From assembly GCA_030762175.1 (NCBI GenBank), contig CM060843.1:26979501-27043500 (forward strand): 64,000 bases of DNA, read 5' to 3'. The first letter of the stretch is position 1. Each line of letters opens with the position of its first letter. Positions 1-10,235 of this stretch are shown here, in pieces. Made by a program: the position numbers and the translations under genes. The notes under the pieces were generated by a model. That model did no database searches. It was not told the origin of the DNA and was given only the letters and a program-made list of their open reading frames with translations. This DNA comes from Metallyticus violacea. Taxonomy: Eukaryota > Arthropoda > Insecta > Mantodea > Metallyticidae.

Positions 1-1517
1 ACTAATTATTTTACAACAACTAAACAGCATTTTGTATAAAACAATGCAATTTATAATATTCGTTTATAGTGACACCTAAATAAGCTTAATGTGAGTATAG
101 TTTTCAGTATTTTGTTTTTTGTTTTTTTTTTCTGTCAAATTAAAATTTATGGACCTGATGGTTTTGAGCACATGCCCTTCAAATAGAACACAATAAGACC
201 TCAAGAAATTAATGCAATAGAGTAGGGGAAGCAATATTTCGTGGATATGAGTTGAGGATACTCTTGTCTAAAGTATACCATTGTTACAAATTCTAACGTA
301 TCTAAGAGAAGGTATTTAATTTATATTTACGTTTACCTTACATAAAAATTTCGATGTCGAAAGAAAAACTTCTCCTACGCGCGCGAATGAAGAGACCAGA
401 AAATACATGAAAGTTCCGAACATTGTGCAATTCGGGGTGAAGTCCTCTCTTTTACTGGACCTCCCGTTCTATCAACTAAGTAGGAAAACGGGGAAGGGGA
501 AATCGCATGCATCAGGGGCTTTCAGAAAATAACCTGGCGGCTCTGAGGTGACGTACATATGACAGGTTGAAGTGCTGCGCTTATCGTGTTAGAAATAAAA
601 CCTATTTTAATTATATGGGAGAAAGTGATATAATGTGCTAACTCAATAATTTGCGAACAATCTCTCAAATGTTTAAAATATTTATATATGGTATTTGTAT
701 CGTGGTGAAAAACATCATTCAACAGACATAAATGTTTGTCTTTTTTGCTTTCTTGCCCTTGTTCTGTCTTTTTATACACTTTTGTTAACATTAACTGTAT
801 ACTGTGGTTAATTTTTTTGGATTTTAAGAGTCAGAAATTATAGGTGATACTTTTGTTAGTAGAGAACACACGAATATAGTTTTGAGACAAAATCTGAACT
901 TAATGTGTAATTAAGTTCAGATTACATATCCAAGCATTACAACATTGGAGATGAAACATGGAGGTGAAATCTGCAAATATCTCAAAATTGCTAACAACAT
1001 ATATGATTTTTGGAGAAGACTTGCAAGAATCTCTATGAGGAATAATTTTATTAAATAATTAGGATGTATAAAATGCGATAACTACCTCCATATATTAAAA
1101 GCAGTTAATATTAAAGGAAGAAAGAGCAACAGTCATTTCGAGCCTAGATGCAAGAAGTACAAGATTTAATTCAGAAATGAAGGTATAGAGGAGAGTCTCT
1201 GGATGATAATTCGGTGTGTATGAGGAGAGTTGCAATTTAACTAGGTTTAGGAAGATCTGCATACATTGAAAATAAAACAAACAAAATGGAGATTAAAGTT
1301 GTATACATTACATACACAAACTATACTAAGAAGATAAAGTTGTTCGAAACAATGAGCAACCAGCAGGTAGGTAGAAACTAAGTCTATTATTTGTAGGAAG
1401 AATAAAACCTGTTAAATGTTTGTTTCAAAGTACATTCTTTGTTACGCTGAACAAATTCTATGACGATAACTTAAGTTATTAACTTTAATATCAAGTACTG
1501 AGCTATTATAAGCACAA
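1..1517. other. AT-rich sequence without recognised gene
   Basis: Only short open frames (under 90 codons) without recognisable motifs are seen on either strand. I see no tRNA-like box, inverted repeat or long tandem repeat here. Confidence 0.6.
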
Positions 1518-1803
1518 ATGCACTTAAACGGTCACGGTATCGAGGTCGTTAAGGCTCGGGTTCGCTGGCGGAAGGTCTAGATTTCGGTACCCACAGTACC
1601 ATCCTCCCTGTCTTAGGTTTTCTTCAGATTTTTCTGTCCTTATAAACGGTAAATGTGGAGGAAGAACCCTTAAACTTAAGCCTGGAACGTTTCCTTCCTT
1701 TAAAAAACACTTTCCCCAATTTATCATTTCATCTCATGTATCATCAGTGTCCACCACCTATGATGCCTCAGCGGTAAAACCGGGCGTTAAACATGCACTT
1801 AAA
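1518..1803 (+). repeat. SINE-A, tRNA-Ser/Leu-like head, with target duplication
   Basis: The element proper is about 1529-1792. It is flanked by the perfect 11-bp direct repeat ATGCACTTAAA at 1518-1528 and 1793-1803, the signature of target-primed insertion. The head is a degraded class-II tRNA-like sequence (ATCGAGGTCGTTAAGGC). The 3' body ends in the family tail GGGCGTTAAACATG, which also appears near 7.1, 26.2 and 50.27 kb. Open frames inside it on the minus strand are incidental. Confidence 0.85.
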
Positions 1804-3237
1804 TAAGAAAAGTGTATTTAATGCAATATATTACCTCCAATGTGTCCATAAGGCAAGTAATATTTTTCCCCTCCTCTTCGTTTATAGATATCTCATTTTT
1901 CGGTGAGGACTGAATAGCTGAAGATGTAGCATTCCCGGATATTTTCACTTTGCAAACATATGCACAGAAGCAAACAGTACCGCGTTTTTATCGAGTGTTT
2001 CTAATTGTTCTGTCAGAGCCATAAACCACTGGCTTCTGATCCAGATAGCTTGGATTTATATAATCCTATTTAGTGACCGGCACTCACCTTAAGTGTTTAC
2101 TGTAAATGAAAATTTGTACCAGCTATAAAAGAAAAATAGTGATAAACAAGAAAAAGTCATAGCAAACTATGAATTTCAAAGGCTTTAGAGTGACCTCAAG
2201 ATGTGTAGATTAAAAAGAATTGACGACAGAGGGCAACTCTGTCTTAGTGACGTTTCATTTAGAGATTGCCTCTCTCAGTTTCTAATTACTGTTAATTTCA
2301 GGTTACATAACTCTTACTTAATAACTGTCAAGTCCAATTTTAACCTCTAAATTCCATAAAAAGTTGCGGTTTTCTTTCGCACGTTTTCATTTAGTCTACC
2401 AGTTCCATGTATTGGTAAAGTGAACTTCGTTAAATGGAGGATGTTAAAGATATTGTCTTTCATAAATTAATTTTGAGGTTCTAAAAGAAAGCTTTCTGTT
2501 AGGGTTGTTTCTCGCTGTGCAACAACTTTGCATAAATTTTGAGCAGTAGCTCGTTAAAGTGGCGCCTCAATATAATCGAACCTTTCATTCTTCCAACCGT
2601 CAAGTTTGTTTTCCTATATAAAGTTCATAAATATTAAATTATTTCTTTAACACATAGAGGGTCAAATTTTATATGGTACAAATACATTTTTTCGGAATAC
2701 TTTTGCTTCTAAAATTTGAAAATGATGTTTTGCAATTCTTTCTTATTTACTTCATCTATAATTGCAACATTTTTTATTAGTTAAAACAATTCTCTCTTTT
2801 GTTTGTCCATACATTTTTGAAAATAATTTATGTTTTGTTGTTGGAGCAGGATTATCAATGTTTTGTGTTTATGTTCTGTTCAAAGTTTTAACTACAGACA
2901 ACAGCTATAAAGTTTGTCTGCCCACGCGGTGTTTTTCATTGCATTTCCATTATTAAGCCTATCGCTACCGAAGGCTCGAAATCAACAATGTTGTATTATT
3001 ACAATATTATCTTAAAGAGGATTGTTGGTCCCCTCGAGGGAGAACACATTCTGATTGTGTTTAATTATTCCTATTTTCTCTTTCCTTTATATGCCATATC
3101 ATGCTTGTAGTGCTAATTTTGAGAGCGATTTTGTTGACGTAGTTTCGTCTATTTTTTTTTTTTCCTCTGTTAAAATATTAATTTTAGCTATGTTTTCTTT
3201 TGCACTAAACTAGCAGATTCTAATTTGTAAATTGAAG
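1804..3237. other. No gene recognised
   Basis: AT-rich sequence with only short unrecognised frames, the longest about 64 codons at 2762-2956. No repeat family of this window is seen in it. Confidence 0.5.
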
Positions 3238-3535
3238 TTCTGGAAGGAGGCAATTAATTAGGTGAATTCTAATAAATTTCTTATGCACATGATGATCTGC
3301 TTCTTATTTAAAATAATATTTGTACACAAAGACATTACTTTATAATCAACCGTATAACGACCTTTGCCAATTAGTGAATGTATACTACCGTGAGATCGGT
3401 AGAGAAAAGGTTCAGAAAGCATCGTGATAAATGGGACAAGGAAGTTCAACTACTTGCGCCGCAGGTGCCTATTAGTCCAGGTGTGAACAAGTGAGTCAGC
3501 GGACAAGATTTATAAATAAAGCTCCCTGTTTACCA
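3238..3535. repeat. Dispersed repeat X, copy 1
   Basis: This stretch aligns by eye to 36238-36530. Both copies begin with GGAAGGAGGCAATT followed by GTGAATTCT or GGGAATTCT. Both end with the motif GCGGACAAGATTTATAA or GCGGATAAGATTTATAA, at a similar distance of about 290 bases. The middle is diverged. It has no coding signal and no recognised superfamily; it could be a non-autonomous element or part of a larger repeat. Confidence 0.55.
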
Positions 3536-6500
3536 GGTGAACCATCTCTTTCTGGGGACTGGAATCTTGGCAAATCTGCATTTTACAGTCTGGAAATGCA
3601 AATGCCCGCCGCATTCACCAGACTGTCCTGAAAGGGAGTTATACTTTTATCTGTGTGCATTTTTACTCCAGAACTACTCCTATTTTTTCTCTTTTTTTAT
3701 ATGTAAGAATATATACAAAGAGTAAAATATCATCTAATGCCTTGTGTTTGTCACATTAATGTAAAGTTATTCGCATTTACTTATTATATTCAATAAAGCA
3801 AGATCTTGTAGTAATTTGTTATGTAATTGAAATTTACAGAATTAAGATTTTTACTTCAATTAATATCACAAAATAAGCATTACTTCCTCTTACGTGCCAG
3901 GAAACAAAACAAACAAAGTATACTTTCATGGGCCAGTATCTGAACCCCGGACCTTCACCACTAAAGCCTAGCGCGCACAGTGCAACGCGAATCAGACCTC
4001 GCCGAGAGCCAATACGGCAAAATCAATACAACACAGGGGACATTGTTTAGGGATAATCTTTAAAACGCCGGGATTGCATAACTCCCCATTCCGCAGGATG
4101 AGAGGACTTGTATATATTTCCGAATCCGGTTCATTAATCACAAGAAAAACTTTTGTCAACGAGATTATAAAAAATGCATAAGAATAATTGGCAAATTTAA
4201 AATGACATTATTTTCGGCTGTAGGCTTTCATGATTGCAAATATTATTGTTGATATATTAAAGAAAAGGTATTATTTCATACGTTTAAGCTTCTTTCACCG
4301 ATTATTAAATTTGAATTGCTCGCTAGTTTACATCTTTGGTTTCTAAAATGTAATTTGCTAGTCTGAATCTGAAATAATATTTCTTTTACATTTTAAAAGA
4401 TGTAAGAATTTTGAGTTTTGAATAATGTAAATAAAGTATAACATACATATTTTTTTTAAAAAATGTGACAATAGAGAATACATAATGAATAACAGCCAAA
4501 ATATTCATCTTTGTTGGCAGATTTCACTGCGTCAGTAACCAGTTTGCAGTGACGGATTAATAATGAAAAAGTGAGCGTCATTGAATGAAGCGTAAGTGTT
4601 TTATAATGAATTTTTATATGAATTTTGAGTGCTTTGCATGCAGTCCTTTATTTTTGTGGAAATTTTGTGATATGCATTGTCATTATGTTTTTTGTGTGCT
4701 GAATATAATTAAATTACTTTATATTTTCATGCAACATCATTTGTTTACACTGCCATTCGCACAGCTAATAATGTTACAATGCACAAGCAGTTATTCCTGT
4801 TGCCCATTTACAGCATATTCTCTTAACAGATGCGGTTATTTTGTAATATACAATAGTTTTTTTTTTTAAATAAACCATTGGATATAATTAAGAAAATTTC
4901 GCACCGCTCTTACCAGAGTAACTTCTCTGATTGATAGTCATAATGGGTAGAAGATTCTTTCCCATTTTCTATACATCCTTTCAAGCGATGCACTTCACAT
5001 ATTTCGAATCGCGAAAAATATTTGCAATATTGCACCTTCAAGACAAGTGAGTATGTTGATATAAGGCTATGGTCTTCTGTAGAACTAGCGCTAAACACTT
5101 ACTGAAAAAGTGTCCAGCAACATAGAGCAAGCTTCGCATAGATTTATAATACTTTTCTACATTTAAGCGTGAACAGAAGTAAATTTTGAATAACCTCTCT
5201 TACATTATAAGAACAGCAGAAAAATAATATATTTTTCTTTCCTTTTTTTTTCCCCCTAAAATGTGTTCAATGTGATATAAAAGTTGTTGTTACCCTCTTT
5301 GTTAAAAATTACTTGTTATTAATACAAATTGTATTTCAATAATTTTATTCTAATATTTAAATAAGTTAATTGATGAGCACTGAATTGTATCTGAACCATT
5401 TTGCTAAAATATACTATCAAAATAGTGTTAATACGTATGTGTTAATAATAATTAGAACTGTTTTTATATTGCAAATATTTAATTGCATAAAAATGCATTC
5501 ACACGTAGTAATTTATAGTGAAACATTAAAATACACAATTCTGTAGGAAATAAGATATGATGAAGCAGTCTACTGCTGTTTCACTTGTTCTCCGCCTAAG
5601 GATTTTTCTTATCACTAGAGATGGAACAATTTCTTCGGACCTTAAGCTAGGGGTACATGACGTCAGAGGGAGAAGGTTAAGTTTGTGACTGCAAAGCAGA
5701 AATCTGCCGTTGTTTACATGGAATACTAGGCAGAATTGAACTACACTATGTATGTGGTTGATACTAAGCAACATTGCGTCTGTAACAGTGAATGCTTCAT
5801 CCTTATATATAACTGTCTAACTAATAGGCGTAATTCAGTTACAGTTGATACGGATTTACCTTTGTGTATGTCCATGTGGCGTAAGTTACAGCTCCGATTT
5901 TTCCACCAAATGTTTACTTGCAGTTTTACCCAGTCCGTGGTTTTCTAAGATGCCCTTTCCCTTTCAGCATATCTTATTGGAAGAAATGTAGAAGTGTGAA
6001 GTCAGGCACTATTGGTCAGAGTCACTTATGAATGACACGATCTTCAAAGAAGAAAAAAATTTCAGTTCTCTAATATTAAAATGTGCCATATGACACCAAC
6101 CTCCTGAAGATAGCCAGTAAACGTCTTTTTCACATCATCACGGAAGAGTTCTAAGTAGTTTGTCGTCTTTGTATTAATGAAGATGGGGCAATTAATGTGT
6201 ACAGGTTTATAAATTACTATATTTATTATATTTCTATCAACACAAAGACAGCAGTCTCATATATAACACTACACCGAATAATGCAATCGACTTTTTGGTA
6301 TGCGCAACACATAGACTAGATAGTAATACCACCAGTTGCTTTTTTCTGCGTTAAGGTATGTCCGCTTAGAGAATAAAAATGTGAATTCAGAGCGAGTGAA
6401 ACCCGACACATATTAGACAAAAATGTGCTAGTTTTTGAAGCGGAAAAATACGGAGGTGTTAATTATCAGCCCCAATTAAACATGGAAGTGATTGATAGTG

Positions 6501-7100
6501 TCATAACAGAAGCTACTTATCAAGGAAATCTAGAGCATTATTGTTTTAGTTTTGGGGAGTGGGAGTGGAAGGGTTTTAATAGGTATCTCATGGTGCTTAA
6601 GGGGGATGCGGAAGAGGTCTTGTAAAGTATGAGACTTTTGGTACACCTCATGAGTTCCTTCTCCAGGCTCTGTCTTCTTCCTCGCTGTTCCCAGGAATCC
6701 TCGGAGTTCCCCGCCTCGCTGGTGTTGAAGACGAAGGAAAGGTTCCTTCCCCGCCCTGACTATGATGTAATTGACTGGTGCGTTTTGGAGTTGCCTGAGC
6801 GTCCACGGTAGGAGATGGAAAAGGACTCGTTCAGTTAGAAACACTCACATTAAAGTTGATCACTAGAAGTTACTTTATTTAACATTCAGATAAAAATGTT
6901 ATGACTCCGAATAACCACTGCGTTACATTGTTAAGTGTGCTGTGTCTTTCAACACAGTTACATCCAACTATACAACTCTCGCTCATCTGGATCACTAAGG
7001 CTGTTTCCACTTGTTAATATCCCGTACTTAATCAAACGGAAGGTAGCTGGAGCACGGCATATTTCACACTGTTCTCATGTACTCTATGGAATGAATGAGA
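3536..7100. other. Long stretch without recognised gene
   Basis: A weak tRNA B-box-like sequence on the minus strand near 3930-3960 is too degraded to call. Around 6425-6844 several short frames (60-104 codons) stay open together on both strands in slightly GC-richer DNA, but none shows a known motif. The rest is AT-rich with scattered short frames. Confidence 0.5.
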
Positions 7101-7375
7101 CGTGTTTAACCCCCGTTTTTGCTACAGAGGCACCATAGGCGATGGACACTGATGATACATGAAATGAAATGATATATTGGGAAAGGATGATTTGTTTTTA
7201 ACGAAGGAATCATTCCAGGTCTAAGTTCAGGGTACTTCCCTGGCATTTGCTATTTATGAGGACTGAGGAAAACCTGGAAAATACCTTAGTCTGGAAGGAC
7301 GGTCCTGGCGGGATTCGAACCCCAGACCTCCAGCTCATGATTCCGCCTTAATGACCTCGGCTACCCGTGGCGGTA
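7101..7375 (-). repeat. SINE-A, reverse copy
   Basis: Read on the minus strand it has the SINE-A tRNA-like head (CCGAGGTCATTAAGGCGG near 7350), the B box GGTTCGAATCCCGCC near 7320, and the conserved AGGACCGTCC block. Its 3' end contains TGATACATGAAATGAAATGA and the terminal TTAAACACG near 7101. I could not define a convincing target duplication. Confidence 0.85.
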
Positions 7376-7450
7376 CACTATCGAGGAAAGGTAATAAGAA
7401 TATCTTATTGATTTTTACTGCTACTTTCTCAAACTGTCCGCTCTGCCGAC

Positions 7451-7490
7451 ACACTGGGCAACAAAAAAATAATTTTTGAATGTTTCGAGC
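7451..7490 (+). repeat. Left terminal inverted repeat of CYICGE element
   Basis: ACACTGGGCAACAA followed by an A/T spacer and AATGTTTCGAGC. It pairs with the sequence at about 8755-8784. Confidence 0.75.
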
Positions 7491-7760
7491 ACTTCATGAG
7501 GCAATTCCTACTAATTTTGGGTTGAGAAAAACAAATATGACAAGAAAAAATTTTATTAGCTCTAGTTTCTATGATATACACAAGGTGGAAGTATTACATA
7601 TTAACGGATTGAGAGAAACGGATACATTTTAATTACATACATGCTAACAACAATGAAAGTGCATTTCATTTTTTTAACTGGTAATTACATGCTAAGAGTT
7701 CTAAATTGCTGGAAAAATACTTCGCAGATAGTCGTGTCTGAAGAGAATCATGTGGTGGGC

Positions 7761-8446
7761 CTATTGACTTCGTCGTCTTTTAGCTTGCCTCTTGTGATGG
7801 AGTTCCGCAGAATCCCTATACAAGACCAACAGTAATCCGCAAGCATTACTTAATTCCAACGGCCCTGATATCTTTGTTCCATAACAGAAATGTCCTGATG
7901 GAATCTCTCCCCATGTTCATCACTAACAGCTCGACAACTAGGAGGGAAAAAGTCTAGGTGGGAGTGGAGTAAATGGATCTTAAGGGACATGTTGCATCCA
8001 AGGTTACGGTATTTTTGCAGGACCACTGTCACCAAATGCTTGTAGTTGTCATCTCTTTTGTTGCCCAAAAATCCATGAAGAACACCCTTGAAGGCTTCCC
8101 AAGCTTCCTTTTCTTTCCCCTCCAAAACTTGGTCAAATGCAGGATCCTTTACAAGTTCTCTTATTTGTGGTCCGACAAAAATATCTTCCTTAACTTTTGC
8201 ATCACTTAATTTCGAAAATTTCTCTCTAATGTACTTAAAGGCCCGTCCTTCTCGGTTCATAGCTTTGACAATAGCTTTCATCAAACCCAGCTTGATATGC
8301 AGGGGTGGAAGAAGAACGTCTTTTGGGTTCACAAGAGGCTTGGCAGTCTTTACAAGAGGCTTCAGATTGCGTTTCTGTGAGGAAAATGTTATTTCACCAC
8401 AAATATAACAAAATTTATTCACCATATTTACACATTTTCGTGGCAT
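7761..8446 (-). pseudogene. CYICGE / DEHGERFHQD family protein, internally deleted and broken
   Basis: A 198-codon frame runs from the ATG at 8446 to a stop at 7850-7852. The N-terminus reads MPRKCVN then FCYICGE, a Cys-pair start known from a multicopy family of uncharacterised arthropod proteins. The C-terminal half carries VLLPPLHIKLGLMKAIVKAM, then FVGPQIREL, GFLGN, then NMSLKIHLLHSHLDFFP and SDEHGERFHQDI. Full-length relatives have several hundred residues between these parts, including CC...C and CYFC metal-binding-like motifs seen in the second copy at 51.6 kb. Here that middle is missing and PLVK is joined directly to PLVNPKDVLLPP. After the first stop the frame continues with MLADYCW, then shifts frame to reach SAELHHKRQAKRRRS and a final stop near 7761. 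So it has an internal deletion, a stop and a frameshift. Molecular function is unknown. Confidence 0.8.
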
Positions 8447-8754
8447 GTTTACAAATTTTACACTAAAAAAAGCACTCGCGAACCAGAAATTTTGCTTTAA
8501 TTTGAGTAGAAACTACATGTAATTCACAGTTACAGCAACAGTATCTATGTTTATGACTTACAAACAGCTGAAGAGCATTTGTGTTTTGTTATTTGACAGG
8601 TGTGCCAACTCCCAAAAAAAATTCCCCGAAATTTAAAATCTTCACTCTAAAAAATGAAATGTCACTTTATCTTCAAAACAAGAGCTAATCTATCATTTCT
8701 ATGGTGATTTTTGAATTCAGCAGATGGAAATACATGCAAATTCACTATTTTTAA

Positions 8755-8784
8755 GCCCGAAACATTTTCATTGTTGCCCAGTGT
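8755..8784 (-). repeat. Right terminal inverted repeat of CYICGE element
   Basis: The reverse complement reads ACACTGGGCAACAATGAAAA then TGTTTCGGGC, matching the left end at 7451-7490. Confidence 0.75.
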
Positions 8785-9654
8785 TATCCAAGAACTGCCT
8801 CGAATTGCTGGGGCCTCCCTGTTTTATCAAACGTTCAGTCCGAACGTCTCCTGACGCCATAAACATTAGGCGTCACAATGTTCAAGTATTATGGAAGCGA
8901 TTTCTTTTCTCCACATTGGTTTCTGGATTCGCGGCATCCCTTGTCATTGGTCGCTTATTTCGAGCTTCTGGGACTGCCGTTGCTCTTTCTGCAAAGTTCT
9001 CTCACCTAAATTTACGCAACACATAGTAATACACGTTTATATGTCCTTGAAGAAGGAGCTAGGGTTCTAACTATCACAAAAGATAAATGTTCCTCCCTTC
9101 TTCGTCTTTGGAAAATTTCCATCCGGAGTGTTTACGGTCCTTGCCTGGCAAAGAGGCCATAAATACATTCATTTGTTATTCAATCTCCCTTCCCCTCGAC
9201 ATTCCTAAGTGCACAAACTTTTTATTTTACACTTTCTCTTCCAAGGAAAATATAAAATCCTGGTTAATTCGAATATGTTAGACTTTCCAGAAATATTAGA
9301 TAATTTATCAATATATATTGCATTTAAATACTTTCAGCCGTGGTTACAATTTAAGTTGCTTGTGATAATAACATTTCGGTCTCGTTTTCAATAATAGCTA
9401 GTGATGCTTTTTTTTTTTTTCCAGTAAAGTTGTTAATGCCTCAGACTGCATATTTGGCGAAACTCTGGCTTTCACAGAACATTGCAAAGTACCAAATCTA
9501 GGAATGGCGGTATAATAAAATAGTAATAGCCGCACGGATGCTTTTATAATTCTCTTACATCTCTTACACTAGATATTTGACAGTAAAATATAATATAATA
9601 GCATAAAACATTAAATTAAATGTCAAAAAAAATAAACAGTACCAATACCACACA
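8785..9654. other. C/T-skewed sequence, no gene recognised
   Basis: The plus strand is rich in C and T and poor in G, especially 9050-9250. The same bias resumes beyond the mariner insertion at 10240-10960. Frames of 60-100 codons are present without known motifs. It may be one old repeat split by the mariner. Confidence 0.4.
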
Positions 9655-10235
9655 TGTGGTGTGTGTCAAAAGTTAAGTGAATGGTGAATGGCAACATGGC
9701 GCATGAGCATGGTTATTCAGAGACATATGGCCGACATGGGAAGAAGCAACTCCTAGTGTGGACTACATGTGAGCGGCAGTGTAAACCCGAGTCAGTGTCA
9801 CAGACAATGCAGCAGCATGGTGTGCATCGTATTCAATTCCTCCGCTTTCAATGGCAGAGTCTGGCGCCGATCTTGTGCCAGCATTTGTCGCACTTTCTCG
9901 ATCATGTCTCAGGTTCTACTTGTCGATGGCCGAACACGAACGCGGCTCGTCTCAGTCGTTTCCCTCCGCGAAAGCTTTTGAACCACTCGTAAACATATTT
10001 TCTGCTCACGGCTTCCTTTTCGTTAATTTACACCAACATTTTATGAGTCTCCGTGATCGTTTTCCCCAAATTGTTTAAACGTTGCTCCATTGAGTTGACA
10101 CTATCCCTCACACTGCCGGTAACATGTAGTCCACGCTAGGTGTTGCTTCTCCACATGTTTCTGAAGAACGATACGCATGCGCCATGTTGCCGTTTAGATA
10201 TGGCACCACTCATCGATTTTTTCAGACACACCACA
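9655..10235 (-). mobile_element. Internally deleted mariner with about 115-bp inverted repeats
   Basis: The ends 9655-9770 and 10122-10235 are inverted copies. Shared blocks include TGTGGTGTGT at the tips, GGCAACATGGCGCATG (9690-9705 and 10176-10191) and GTGGACTACATGT at the inner edges. The right end is followed by TA, the mariner target; the left flank has CA in its place. The 350-base interior encodes only the N-terminal part of a mariner transposase on the minus strand, so the element is a non-autonomous deletion derivative. Repeats this long are unusual for classical mariners, which commonly have about 30 bp. Confidence 0.8.
9785..10095 (-). pseudogene. mariner transposase, N-terminal fragment
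   Basis: On the minus strand the frame starts near 10093 with MEQRLNNLGKTITETHKML, an HTH region typical of mariner transposases. After one stop it continues with KEAVSRKYVYEWFKSFRGGK. It then changes frame to MIEKVRQMLAQDRRQTLPLK and AEELNTMH near 9860-9905, matching the second HTH segment of the family. The catalytic DDE domain is absent; the frame runs into the inverted repeat. It is inactive by deletion, stop and frameshift. Confidence 0.75.

Larger units (their letters stand above)
7451..8784 (-). mobile_element. TIR-flanked element carrying a CYICGE-family gene
   Basis: The ends are perfect 14-bp inverted repeats: ACACTGGGCAACAA at 7451-7464 and its reverse complement TTGTTGCCCAGTGT at 8771-8784. 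A second inverted block (AATGTTTCGAGC / AATGTTTCGGGC) lies just inside each end. The interior is filled by one reverse-strand gene relic (7761-8446) with about 310-340 bases of AT-rich flank on each side, a layout typical of a DNA transposon. I see no clear target duplication, so the superfamily is open. That the repeats belong to the gene is inferred from their symmetric placement around it. Confidence 0.7.

Noticed and set aside
3930..3990. tRNA-like GGGGTTCAGATAC on the minus strand
   Set aside because: The B box is imperfect, no convincing A box lies at the right spacing and no second copy was seen.
6530..6844. 104-codon minus-strand frame overlapping plus-strand frames of 66 and 60 codons
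   Set aside because: No recognisable motif in any frame. Overlapping open frames in a local GC-richer patch are expected by chance.
7973..8408. Plus-strand frames of 78 and 106 codons
   Set aside because: They are antisense to the CYICGE-family gene relic, whose minus-strand frame carries the recognisable motifs.
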